The notes below the pieces were generated by a model. It was not told the origin of the DNA. It saw only the letters and a list, made by a program, of their open reading frames with translations, and ran no database searches. 64,000 bases of DNA. Origin: Okapia johnstoni. Taxonomy: Eukaryota > Chordata > Mammalia > Artiodactyla > Giraffidae. This document shows, in pieces, positions 36,925 to 47,800 of the stretch. The position numbers and the translations under genes are program-made. Position 1 is the first letter of the stretch. The number at the start of each line of letters is the position of its first letter. The stretch is from positions 868,001-932,000 of the forward strand of contig CM044309.1 in the NCBI GenBank assembly GCA_024291935.2. The letters are read 5' to 3'.

Positions 36925-37025
36925 CTACTTTTAATTTTTTAAGGAATCTCCACATTGTTTTCCATAGGGGCTGCACCAATCTCCATTCCCACCAACAGCA
37001 CAGAAGGGTCCCTTTTCAAGGATGC
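36925..37025 (-). repeat. L1 fragment, minus orientation
   Basis: 'ctccacattgttttccatag' and 'cattcccaccaacagcacag' are characteristic inverted L1 3' sequence. Confidence 0.7.
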
Positions 37026-37129
37026 ATGTTTTAATCCCTAGGACAATTACTTTAAAAATGCAAAGAGAAAGGGCTAAAAGATCAGTAGATAAATTATAAT
37101 GAAATACTTTTTAATAGGTTTCAAGAAAT

Positions 37130-37757
37130 CCACAGGAGGACAAAAAAGGAAGGAAAGAATTAAAAGAGGTGGAACATGGTGGTTACATGCTGGACCATAA
37201 AATAAGTCTCAATAAAGTTAAAATGATTGAAATCATATAGAGTATGTTCTCCATGTATAAGCCATACCATACATGATTAAACTAAAAGTGAATAAAGACC
37301 TAGAAAATCACAAATCCAAATACAATCTGGAATACAATGCACTCTGAAATAATTCCTAGGTCAAAGAAGTAATCACAAAGAAAATCAGAAAATATTTTGA
37401 ACTGTGTGATAATGAAAGTTCACTTTTCAAAATGTGTACAACACTAAAGCTAAAGCAGAGCTTTGAGAAAAATTTATAGTTTTAAGTGTGTATATTAGTA
37501 AAGGAGGCCTAAAAATCAATTATAAGAAGATAGAAAATGAAGAGTAAAGCAAACCCCAAGTGATTAGAAGTTAATACTAAATAAATATCTCTTGTCCTTT
37601 TTCCAATGAGCATAAGGAAACTTTTGGGGGTACTGAGAATGTTCTGTGCATTTTGATTGTGGTGGTGGTTTCACCAGTGTGTAAATTTGTCAAATCGTTA
37701 ATTTATACACTTTAAATGAATGCAATTTATTTTACTTAAATTATATCTCAATAAAGT
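37130..37757 (+). repeat. Old L1, ORF2 fragment joined to 3'UTR, plus orientation
   Basis: 'ccataaaataagtctcaata', 'ggtcaaagaagtaatcacaa' and 'atttatagttttaagtgtgt' are L1 ORF2 landmarks in order. They are followed by the 3'UTR 'gattgtggtggtggtttcac' and the terminal 'tatatctcaataaagt'. Heavily mutated. Confidence 0.8.
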
Positions 37758-37764
37758 CGATTTC

Positions 37765-37860
37765 CTTGGAGGAGGAAATGGCAAACCACTCCAGTATCCT
37801 TGCCTGGAGAATCCCATGTGCCGAGGAGCCCGGTGGGCTGCACAGGTGAGTGACTGACAG
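37765..37860 (+). repeat. Bov-tA SINE fragment
   Basis: 'ggaggaaatggcaaaccact' and 'cttgcctggagaatcccatg'. Confidence 0.8.
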
Positions 37861-38290
37861 AAGAAACACCTGAGGCAGCAGTGTTTCCTGTAAATGCAGG
37901 GACAGCAGGGGCGCCTGGGTGAGGGCAGTGGGGTGGAGATCGCATAGGGTCTCACGAGCCTTGATAAGGACTTTGAGGCTGTGCACGCAAGTCAAGATCG
38001 CGAAGACAAAGAGCATTGCTTACCACCATGTTCTATATGGGTTAGTCATAACCCACTGTGGCTGACCATGGGCAGGGCAACCTGAAAGGAATTTAGGATA
38101 AAAAGCTCGAGGGGGCAATCTACAGTTTGGATGAGCAGGCCCTTAGATAGTTGGACGCGTATCTCGGAAGAATTTCAGTGACCACAGTCTCTTGCATCTT
38201 CCCGTACGTACAAAAGCACTAAGATCATTAACTTGATATACCTGTTCTTGGTGATCAGCAGGAATCTTTTAACAAGATGTATGCGAGACT
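37861..38290. other. Unique intergenic sequence
   Basis: Nothing recognised. Confidence 0.35.
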
Positions 38291-38490
38291 GTAGGCTTCC
38301 CTGGTGGCTCAGAATCAGCCTGCAGTGCAGGAGACCTGGGTTTGATTCCTGGGTTGGGAAGACTCCCTAAAGAAGAGAATGGCTACCCACTCCAGTATGC
38401 TAGCCTAGAGAATTCCATGGACAGGGGAGCCTGACCGGCACGGTCCACGGGGTCACAAAGAGTTGGAGACGACTGAGCGACTAACGCTAA
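38291..38490 (+). repeat. Bov-tA SINE, plus orientation
   Basis: 'taggcttccctggtggctca' through 'gactgagcgactaacgctaa'. Confidence 0.9.
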
Positions 38491-38698
38491 CGTTAACTGT
38501 GCTTGACTGTACATATTTCCTAGCCAAAAATCATATATAAACTGGCTTCTCCCCCACCTCCTTTATGTTGAGTGGTTACCTCCCAGGCTCTAGTCTTCAT
38601 AAAGACCCTGATAAAACTAAAATTCACGACTCTCACACGGTGTATTTTTAAGTTACCAGAATTCATTATTTTTTATTGTTATTTACTTTACTTTTATT

Positions 38699-38822
38699 TA
38701 GACAGCATCACTGACTCAATGGACATGAATTTGAGCAAACTCCTGGAGACAGTGAAGGGCACGGGAGCCAGGCATGCTGTAGTCCATGGGGTCCCAAAGA
38801 CTCGGATATAACTTAGCACTGA
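38699..38822 (+). repeat. BovB 3' end fragment, plus orientation
   Basis: 'gacagcatcactgactcaat' and 'catgctgtagtccatggggt' are the diverged BovB C-terminal coding end. Confidence 0.8.
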
Positions 38823-39089
38823 GCAACACATTCGGAAAGTGATCAGAATCAATTGGCTGATTTTGAACAGCAGAATGCCAAGATTTGACTCAGATTATTG
38901 CAAGGATAGTAGAAGATAATGTATACAAAATACACAGTTGAGTGCCTGACTCAGTAAATATTTAATAGATATTTCTTCTTTTTTCTAAAGCAATGGAGAA
39001 CAAAAAGGCAAAGCAGGCTACTCTGTGAAACAGGAAACACTACCTCCATCTAGTGGGGAAAATGTGAACTGTTCTCAGTTCAGTTCAGC

Positions 39090-40967
39090 TCAGTTCAGTT
39101 CAGTCCGACTCTTTGCGACCCCATGAACTGCAGCACGCCAGGCCTCCCTGTCCATCACCAAATCCCGGAGTCTACCCAAACCCATGTCCATCGAGTCGGT
39201 GATGCCATCCAACCATCTCATCTTCTGTCGTCCCCTTCTCCTCCTGCCCCCAATCTTTCCCAGCATCAGGGTCTTTTCCAATGAGTCAAACCTTCGCATG
39301 AGGTGACCAAAGTATTGGAGTTTCAGCTTCAACATCAGTCCTTCCAATGAACATCCAGGACTGATCTCCTTTAGGATGCATTGATTGGATCTCCTTGCTG
39401 TCCAAGGGACTCTCAAGAGTTTTCTCCAACACCACCGTTCAAAACCATCAATTCTTCGGCGCTCAGCTTTCTTCACCATCCAACTCTCACATCCATACAT
39501 GACCACTGGAAAAACCATAGCCTTGACTAGATGGACTTTTGTTGGCAAAGTAATATCTCTGCTTTTAAATATGCTATCTAGGTTGATCATAACCTTCCTT
39601 CCAAGGAGCAAGCGTTTTTTAATTTCATGGCTGCAATCAGCATCAGCAGTGATCTTGGAGCCCCAAAAAATAAAGTCTGACACTGTTTCCACTGTTTCCC
39701 CATCTATTTCCCATGAAGTGATGGGACCAGATGCCATGATCTTAGTTTTCTGAATGCTGAGCTTTAAGCCAACTTTTTCACTCTCCTCTTTCACCTTCAT
39801 CAAGAGGCTCTTTAGTTCTTCTTCACTTTCTGCCATAAGGGTGGTGTCATCTGAATATCTGAGGTTATTGATATTTCTCCCAGAAATCTTGATTCCAGCT
39901 TGTGTTTCATCCAGCCCAGAGTGTCTCATGATGTACTCTGCATAGAAGTTAAATAAGCAGGGTGACAATATACAGCCTTGATGTATTCCTTTTCCTATTT
40001 GGAACCAGTCTGTTGTTCCATGTCCAGTTCTCACTGTTGCTTCCTGACCTGCATACAGATTTCTCAAGAGACAGGTCAAATGGTCTGGTATTCCCATCTC
40101 TTTCAGAATTTTCCACAGTTTATTGTGATCCACACAGTCAAAGGCTTTGGCATAGTCAATAAAGCAGAAATAGATGTTTTTCCGGAACTCTCTTGCTTTT
40201 TCGATGATCCATTGGATGTTGGCAATTTGATCTCTGGTTCCTCTGCCTTTTCTAAAGCCAGCTTGAACATCTGGAAGTTCACAGTTCACGTATTGCTGAA
40301 GCCTGGCTTGGAGAATTTTGAGCATTACTTTACTAGCGTGCGAGATGAGTGCAATTGTGCGGTAGTTTGAGCATTCTTTGGCATTGCCTTTCTTTGGGAT
40401 TGGAATGAAAACTGACCTTTTCCAGTCCTGTGGCCACTGCTGAGTTTTCCAGATTTGCTGGCATATCGAGTGCAGCACTTTCACAGCATCATCTTTCAGG
40501 ATTTGAAATAGCTCCGCTGGAATTCCATCACCTCCACTAGCTTTGTTCGTAGTGATGCTTTCTAAGGCCCACTTGACTTCACATTCCAGGATGTCTGGCT
40601 CTAGGTGAGTGATCACACCTTCGTGATTATCTGGGTCGTGAAGATCTTTTTTGTACAGTTCTGTGTATTCTTGCCACCTCTTCTTAATGTCTTCTGCTTC
40701 TGTTAGGTCCCTACTATTTCTGTCCTTTATCGAGCCCATCTTTGCATGAAATGTTCCCTTGGTATCTCTAATTTTCTTGAAGAGATCTCTAGTCTTTCTC
40801 ATTCTGTTGTTTTCCTCTATTTCTTTGCATTGATCACTGAGGAAGGCTTTCTTATCTCTCCTTGCTATTCTTCGGAACTCTGCATTCAGATGGGAATATC
40901 TCCCCTTTTCTCCTTTGCTTTTTGCTTCTCTTCTTTTCACGGCTATTTGTAAGGCCTCCTCAGATGG
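39090..40967 (-). pseudogene. BovB ORF, reverse transcriptase half
   Basis: About 625 sense codons after the TGA. RT landmarks in order: [56 protein letters not shown]; then the catalytic box, which reads YSDD rather than the usual YADD (Ser codon at 39852-39854). Then [20 protein letters not shown] and the C-terminal block ending VAKSRTELN. The same frame as the endonuclease half, so the two are one ORF split by a point nonsense change. The 3' coding end lost a few bases relative to other copies ('cagtccgact' without the GTGTCC). Not a host gene. Confidence 0.92.
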
Positions 40968-42218
40968 TCATTTTGCTTTTTTGCATTTCTTTTTCTTGGG
41001 GATGGTCTTGATTCCTGTCTCCTGTACAGTATCATGAACCTCCATCCATAGTTCACCAGGTATTCTGCCTATCAGATCTAGTCCTTTAAATCTATCTGTC
41101 ACTTCCACTGTATAGTCATAAGCGATTTGATTTAGGTCATACCTGAATGGTTTAGTGATTTTCTCTACTTTCTTCAATTTAAGTTTGAATTTGGCAATAA
41201 GGAGTTCATGATCTGAGCCACAGTCTGCTCCCGGTCTTGTTTTTGCTGACTGTATAGAGCTTCTCCATTTTTGGCTGCAAAGAATATAGTCAATCTGATT
41301 TCGGTGTTGACCATCTGGTGATGTCCATGCGTAGAGTTTTCTCTTGTGTTGTTGGAAGAGGGTGTTTGCTATGACCAGTGCATTCTCTTGGCAAAACTCT
41401 ATTAGCCTTTGCCCTGCTTCATTCTGTACTCCAAGGTCTAATTTGCCTGTCTCGCCAGGTGTTTCCTGACTTCCTACTTTTGCATTCCAGTCCCCTATGA
41501 TGAAAAGGACATCTTTTGGGGGTGTTAGTTCTAAAAGGTCTTGTAGGCCTTCATAGAACCATTCAAGTTCAGCTTCTTCAGCGTTACTGGTCGGGGCATA
41601 GGCTGGGATTACCGTGATATTGAATGGTTTGCCTTGGAAACGAACAGAGATCATTCTGTCATTTTTGAGATTGCATCCAAGTACTGCCTTTCGGACTCTT
41701 TTGTTGACCATGATGGCTACTCCATTTCTTCTAAGGGATTCCTGCCCACAGTAGTAGATATAGTGGTCATCTGAGTTAAATTCACCCATTCCAGTCCATC
41801 TTAGTTTGCTGATTCCTAGAATGTCAATGTTCACTCTTGCCATCTCCTGTTTGACCACTTCCAATTTGCCTTGATTCATGGACCTAACATTCCAGGTTCC
41901 TATGCAATATTGCTTTTTACAGCATCGGATTTTGCGTCTATCACCAGTCACATCCACAGCTGGGTATTGTTTTTGCTTTGGCTCCATCCCATCATTCTTT
42001 CTGGAATTATTTCTCCACTGATCTCCAGTAGCATACTGGGCACCTACAGACCTGGGGAGTTCATCTTTCAGTGTCCTATCTTTTTGCCTTTTCATACTGT
42101 TCATGGGGTTCTCAAGGCAAGAATACTGAAGTGGTTTGCCATGCCCTTCTCCAGTGGACCACATTCTGTCAGACCTCTCCACCATGACCTGTCCTTCTTG
42201 CGTGGCCCCACACGGCAT
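40968..42218 (-). pseudogene. BovB ORF, endonuclease half
   Basis: 416 codons up to the TGA. APE-type endonuclease motifs: GTWNVRSMNQGK (N-terminal Asn), DILGISKLRWTG, VLFIIGDWNAKVGS, QIDYILCSQKWRSS and GADCGSDHELL (Ser-Asp-His triad end). In other BovB copies I recall the second motif as GISEL-W, where Glu is the metal-binding residue; here it is Lys (codon 41807-41805). That alone should abolish nicking. The ORF ends KKKKCKKAK before the stop. Confidence 0.9.
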
Positions 42219-42622
42219 GGCTTAGTTTCATTGAGATAGACAAGGCTGTGGTCTGTGTGATCAGATTGGCTAGTTTTCTGTGATTATAGTTTCAGTGTGT
42301 CTCCCCTCTGATGCCCTCTCGCAACACCTACCGTCTTACTTGGGTTCTCTTACCTTGGATGTCGGGTATCTCTTCACGGCTGCTCCAGCAAAGTGCAGCC
42401 GCTGCTCCTTACCTTGGACAAGGGGTATCTACTCACAGCGGCCCCTCCTGAGCTGTTCTACAAGCAAAGCCTAAAAAGTTTAATTAATAAAAGATGTGTC
42501 CTTAAACATCTAAACTACTGTATTTCCCATAGAATGAAATAAATCTTGCTATGAATAAGAAGTTCCTTGTCTGAAGTGATTTTTAAGTAAATACAAGGTA
42601 ATGTGCTTCCCAGGACAATGCT

Positions 42623-43011
42623 TTATTCTGTTTCTCGTACCATCTGCAATTCTTTCCTCCAGGGAGGCATGACTTGAAAGGCTTCCACCTCAAACATTTG
42701 GTGAGGTTTCATCTTTAGCCAAATTTTCAGTTGTACATCACACTCTGGCTGGGTGATCTCACTACCAAACCGAACTGGTTGTCTAGCGTGTAGAGAAGCC
42801 CATCGACTGGCACCAGGTCGTGGTGAAGGAAAGTGAAATGGAGCAGGACTCCGTGGAGGCCCTGGGCAGGGAAGCCTTTCCAACAGCGGCTCACTGGGGA
42901 TGGGGGTGGATGAAGAGACAAGAGAACAGCCAAGAAACAACAGCGCAGTCTTGGGGCAGAGTCCTGGTTCCCCCCCGGCAAGGGATCGCCGAATCCCTGG
43001 GCTCTTTTATA
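42623..43011 (-). other. Unassigned minus-strand unit: TATA box, open frame, poly(A) signal
   Basis: On the minus strand a perfect TATAAAAG (43011-43004) precedes about 390 nt. It contains a frame reading PECDVQLKIWLKMKPHQMFE, ending in TAA that overlaps an AATAAA signal (near 42636-42629). I do not recognise the protein. It could be a retrocopy fragment, part of an LTR retroelement, or chance. Confidence 0.35.
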
Positions 43012-43038
43012 GAAGTGAAACCCCCAAGCAATGGAGGA

Positions 43039-43345
43039 TGTTAGCATTCTTCATGCCAGAGAAAGCCACGTCTGCTATCCTCAAGGAGTGCCACCTGAGG
43101 CCAGAGTATAGCAGTGTGGGCACAGAGGCTGCTCCTAACCAGCAGCTCTGCCCTAGAAGCACTGCTGTAAATCTCCCCACCAAATCCGCCCTGGTTGGGA
43201 CACACAGGTCCTTAGGGTAGGAGCCTATGGTGCCCTCCTTTGCCTGGCAAAGGAATAAAGCTATTCTTTTCTACCTTACCCCAAGCTCTGTCTGCAAGAT
43301 TGGATTTGGCATTGGTGCGCCGAGGCCAAGTTTGTGGCATCAACA
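43039..43345 (+). mobile_element. Solo LTR, endogenous retrovirus (BTLTR1-like)
   Basis: Begins TGTTAG and ends CATCAACA, giving TGTT...AACA termini. It has AATAAA at about 43253 followed by 'gctattcttttctaccttac' and a U5 with 'ggtgcgccgaggccaag'. No internal retroviral genes adjoin it. No clean target duplication seen. Family name from memory. Confidence 0.65.
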
Positions 43346-43599
43346 CATCAACAGCACAGGCCAAGAAAGAAGACAACGTGCCAGGCAAACCAGGGCCCGC
43401 ACGGTGGGGCGCTAGGAGGAAGCCTTGGAAGGAAGAGGCAGGCAGTGGTAGATGAAGCAGGATGCGGACCTCTCCAAGTCACCAGAGGGGTAACAATCAA
43501 AGAAATTCAACTCAGTGAAAGACACTGAAAGAAAAACAGGAAGCAACAAGCCCAAAAATGCTCAATAGGAAAAAAGACGGCCCAGAAGCCGTCAGATGT

Positions 43600-44215
43600 A
43601 TTAGGTCTGCTTTTGCGCACCGTGTGCCTGAGCCCGGGTGGGTCTCAGGGCGGTTCGATGCCGCACTGAGTACGGCTGAGCCCCGGGCCGGGATGGAGGC
43701 CCCGTCGGCTCCGAGCGGGCCGGGGACTGCCACACGCCTGCATCGCGAGTCCGGCGCCCCCGCCGCCGCGCCCCCCCCCGCCGCCCGCGCACCGGGCGCT
43801 CAGGGCGCGGCTCTCTTTCGAGCCGCAGGCCCAGAGGTGACGGGCGGTCCCCGGGTCCGAGGCCGTGAGCTGCCCGTCCCGGTGCGCCAGCCCCTCGTGC
43901 TGCGGCGGCGAGCTGCTCGCACCAGCCTGCCCGCCGGGCTCTCTCCGGGAGGTGACAGAGCCCCGGGTCGGCGTTTACTGCCCCGGCCGCCTCCCGGGGG
44001 AGCGCTCCCCCGGGGGCTGGGGTTGGCGGGCCCGCCCGCCGGGGCCGGAGAGCCGGGAGGGGACGGTCCGGGGGTGGGGGGTCCCCCGCGGGGGACGGTC
44101 TGGGGGGCGGGGCGCGGCAGCCTCTGCAGCCTTCTCGCCTGGGGAGGCAGAGGGGCCTGGGGCCCGTCCACGGGGTCGCTCAGAGTCCGGCACCGCTGGG
44201 CGGCAGCGCGCACGC
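43600..44215. promoter_or_regulatory. CpG-rich island, distal half, upstream of DSCC1
   Basis: About 600 bp of dense CpG and GC boxes. A SINE (44222-44400) separates it from the DSCC1-proximal island. No splice-supported gene was recognised in it; the 220-codon plus-strand ORF is of the composition type. It may be the outer part of the original DSCC1 promoter, or a promoter for an antisense transcript. Confidence 0.7.
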
Positions 44216-44221
44216 GGTGAC

Positions 44222-44400
44222 AGGTCAGAGAGTCGCTCAGGCGTGTCCGACTCTACAGTCCATGCGATTCTCCAGGCCAGATTCTGGAGCGGGTAGCCTT
44301 TCCCTCCTCCAGGGAATCCCCAACCCAGGGATCGAACCCAGGTCTCCTGCATTGCAGGCGGGTTCTTCACCAGCTGAGCCACCAGGGAAGCCCTCCAGGT
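44222..44400 (-). repeat. Bov-A SINE inserted in DSCC1 promoter CpG island
   Basis: 'gagagtcgctcaggcgtgtc' through 'gagccaccagggaagccctc'. It lies about 320-500 bp upstream of the DSCC1 ATG. Confidence 0.93.
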
Positions 44401-44480
44401 GATGAGAAATTCATGCATGTACGCGGGCAAAACGCATTATGTCAAGGCCGCTGTGCTGACGGCCAGGAGAGCGGGGTCCC

Positions 44481-44490
44481 CGCGGGAAAC
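44481..44490 (-). promoter_or_regulatory. E2F site, DSCC1 promoter
   Basis: The minus strand reads GTTTCCCGCG, containing TTTCCCGC, a perfect match to the E2F consensus TTTSSCGC. It lies about 240 bp upstream of the ATG. It fits S-phase expression of a replication-fork clamp-loader subunit. Confidence 0.65.
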
Positions 44491-44510
44491 GGGGCGCGGG
44501 GCGCGGCGAG

Positions 44511-44520
44511 GGGGCGGGGC
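44511..44520 (+). promoter_or_regulatory. GC box, DSCC1 promoter
   Basis: GGGGCGGGGC, Sp1/KLF-type, about 205 bp upstream of the ATG. Confidence 0.6.
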
Positions 44521-44724
44521 CGGACCGCCCAGTCTCCCCCGCCCCGGGGTCTCGGCCCCGCCCGGGGACGCCCGGCCGCTGGGCGCGCCTTTGCCGCCGC
44601 CCCGCCCTGTCCCCCGGCCCGGCCCGCCCGCCCGCCGAGGCCGCGCTCCTCCCGGCGCGCTTTCCCCCGGCGCCGTTTGCTGTGTCGGGGGCTCGGCTCC
44701 GTCGCCCCCCGGTCCCCGGCGGCG

Positions 44725-44894
44725 ATGGAGAGGACACGCGCCGAGGTGGACGCGACGCTGCAGATCGCCAAGCTGGACTCGGCCGAGCTGCTGCCCGCCG
44801 CGCACTGCCTGCGCTTCGGGCCCGCGGCCGCCGGCGACGTGTGCCTGCTGGAGTTGGAGCCCGCGCTGTGCGGGCGGCTGCGGGCGGGGCGCAG
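44725..44894 (+). CDS. DSCC1: DSCC1 exon 1 (coding part)
   Basis: ATG at 44725 in a GGCGATGG context. 56 codons plus AG of a split Ser. Donor GTGGGG lies within a GC minisatellite. Codons near the 3' end (GRLRAGR) differ from the human QQLEDGH type. Confidence 0.94.
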
Positions 44895-47800
44895 GTGGGG
44901 AGACACGAGGGGCTGCAGAGAGGACCCGGGGGCGGGGGGCGCAGGTCGGGGGACGGGGGACACCAGGGGCTGCAGAGAGGACCCGGGGGCGGGGGGCGCA
45001 GAGAGGACCCGGGGGGCGGAGGGCGCAGGTCGTCGGGGGACGGGGGGACCCCAGGGGCTGCAGAGAGGACCCGGGGGCGGGGGGCGCAGAGAGGAGCCCG
45101 CGCTGCGCTGGCGGTTGCGCGCAGCGCAGGGTGGGGAGTCCGGAGAGGAGCCCGCGCGCCCCTCGCCCGGGACCAGCGGGGCGGCCAGCCCACCCGGCTG
45201 GCGGCCCGGGCCACGCTGACCTCGCAGCCCCCGCGGGCGCGAGTCCGGAAGCGGCGTCCGCGGAAGTCGGGAGGTGTTCCTGAACCGCGCGCCCAGGCCC
45301 TGCGCCTAGCGCCTGCGTTTTACCGGGACGCCCTGCGATAGTGTCAACATTTAGAGTTCCTCTCGCCTTCTCCTTAGGTTTATTTTACCCAGGGTGTAGC
45401 CAGGACTTTGGGGGAAGAAGTTTAAAACTGTTTTTTTTTTAAACAGATTTGGTAATTGTGGAAGGCCCTCAAAAAAAAAAACAACAAACTTGCGTGGGGT
45501 CACTACTGAGAATCTGAAGCTGTTTTCTGATTCTAGGTCCGCTACACATTTGCTGCAAGACCATGGGTTAAAAAACATACAGGAGAAGTCCATTCTCTGT
45601 CTCAACTTTGTGCAGTCCCTGAAAATGAGGAGTTATGGTTCTTGTTTAATTCTCTTCTGCACCGTTGTTCCTCTAACACCTGTATTTTATTATATAGTTG
45701 TGGCTCAGATGGTCAAGAGTCTGCCTGCAATGCAGGAGACCCTGGTTGGGAAGATCTCCCGAAGGAGGGCATTGCAACCCACTCCAGTACTCTTACCTGG
45801 AGAGTCCCATGGACAGAGGAGCCTGGTGGGCTACAGACCATGGAGTCTAAAAGGGTCGGACACAACTTTGACCTTTGTTACTTTGTAGGCTTTTAAAAAT
45901 TGGGGGACTTCCCTGGTGGTCTAGTGGCTAAGACTCGGAGCTCCTAAGGCAGGGAGCCTGGGTTCAATCCCTGATCAGGGAGCTAGATTCCACATGCTGC
46001 GACTAAGACCTGGTGCAGCTAAATAAATGTATTTATTTTCTTTTTAAATTATGCTGCCTTTAGGCTGTCTTTCACTTTTCTTACTTTACTCATCGAACGT
46101 TATTATAGGCTAGTCTCCAGATGCTAGCAGTAAAGGATCTCTCGGGGAACTGAGGGACAAGCATCACTGTGGGTTTTCACGCCAGCTGAGTTGGCAGGAC
46201 TTTGAGAAGAGACTTCAGGTGTGAGCACCTGCTTTGTCCAGTTGTAGTTAATCTAGCTGGCAAAAACCAGAATGAAAAGGTGTGTTAAAAATTTTTTTTT
46301 TTTGGTGAGGGAAGGGTTTGCTGTTTTAAACAAAATATTGGAAAGCAGAGATGGTGCAATGTGGACATATATATTAAGAGTAGGTACTTGGGACCATTGA
46401 ATGTTGTTAGCACCAGAAAGCTATCAAAAGAAAAGTAACTATATTTTCACTTAAATGAAGGATTAGTTAAAAAAAAAATTCAGTCTTTTAGTTCAGATTT
46501 TTTGTTACTTATTTAAAAGAAGTGAATTGGGTACAGGAGGGTTAAATATAGACAAGGAAGAGGGCTAGCGTCAACTCCGTTCTTGTCATGCTCATTATCT
46601 CCGTCATTTATTTTTCTTCCCCCTTCTCACTTTTGACCCTCCCCTCTTCCTTCTTCTTGCGTTTTTCTACCTGTGGCCCCTTGTCAGAGACATCGTTGAC
46701 TCTAGTTTGTAAACATATCCATTGCACATTTTTCTTTCAGCACTGTGGCCTTCTTTTCTCATGGTCCCAGTTTCTTTGCAGCATAGGTGATGATTAGGCC
46801 AGGATGTGGTCATTTGATGGTGAGGGGTTGCTCAGGCCAAAACACGAAGGACCACTTGGATGGGTACCACGGCTAGCATCATAGTCCTCGTCAGGGAGCT
46901 TATTGGTAATGCAGAGTCCTACGTCCCATCCCAGATGAATTGCATCCTGACCTGCTTTTTAACAGGGTTCCCTAACATGCATACTCATAAGTTTGAAAAG
47001 GATTGCTTTAGCGATTTTAGAAAGATGTGACATCTTGACTGCAGGTTACGGATACTCTTCCCAGTGGTTTACAGAAAAATGCCGTGTGGTAACATTTGGC
47101 CTCTTTGGATTTTTTTTTTTGCCTGTGTGGAGTTATTTTTCCTTAGTGAGTCTCAGTTGGCCCAGTCCTTGCCCTGTGGAGCCCATCATTGTGGGAGGGT
47201 TGTGAGAGGAGGGGCCAGACATGGCCTCAAGACTTCGTTGTAAATTCTAGAACCCTAGAGGGTTTTGGAACTGTGTGATGAGGCTGCCATCCGTGTCTCA
47301 ATAAGCCATGTCTTGTCTTTTCCCATTTTCCTGCAGTCTAGTGATTCGTGGCGATAAGGATGAGCAGGCCGTTCTGTGCAGTGAAGACAAAACATATGAT
47401 TTGAAAGTAGCAGACACTTCCAATATGTTGCTTTTTATTCCTGGTTGTAAAATTCCAGAGCAGCTGAAGACGGAAGAAACACACTGTAACATCATTCACA
47501 CTGAGGTACTGTCTTCTATTTCCTGACTTATTTGAAAAAGACAACATGCCTTTAATTGAAAACTCAAGGTTTGGGGCTTCCCTGGTGGTCCAATGGTTAG
47601 GACCCTGTGCTCCTGTGCAGGCGCCATGGGTTCAGTTCCTGGTTGGGGAACTAAGATCTCCCATGCAATGAGGCCAAAAAGAAAAAGATAAAAAAACTGG
47701 AGGTGTGAAATGTATAATCACAGAGAATCTGAAAGTTTCTCGGATGAAATTGGAAATTTCTCAGCATTATTTTTGCTTGTTTGGAGTCATGTAAAGTTGT

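Larger units (their letters stand above)
39076..42452 (-). mobile_element. Nearly full-length BovB (RTE) retrotransposon, inactive
   Basis: About 3.4 kb minus-strand copy with 5'UTR-like sequence (about 42240-42452), an endonuclease domain, an RT domain and the ACTGAACTGA-type 3' end. A candidate 7 bp target duplication 'ctgttct' flanks it (39069-39075 and 42453-42459). The single ORF is broken only by an in-frame TGA at 40970-40968, probably from a TGG Trp codon. Catalytic-motif changes are also present (see the two ORF halves). BovB is an RTE-clade LINE shared by ruminants and squamates and is the enzymatic source for mobilising ruminant Bov SINEs. Confidence 0.93.
44455..45310. promoter_or_regulatory. 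DSCC1: CpG island over DSCC1 promoter and exon 1
   Basis: Dense CpG from the SINE edge through exon 1 and into intron 1. Includes a GC box, an E2F site and the exon 1 coding start. Confidence 0.92.

Noticed and set aside
39090..42218. Reverse transcriptase/endonuclease ORFs as a host gene or retron-like system
   Set aside because: Sequence motifs, 3' end and multiple copies across the window identify BovB LINE.
43558..45283. Long ORFs (220-294 codons) around DSCC1 exon 1 and upstream
   Set aside because: The same GC effect. The only supported frame is the one starting at 44725 and spliced at 44894.
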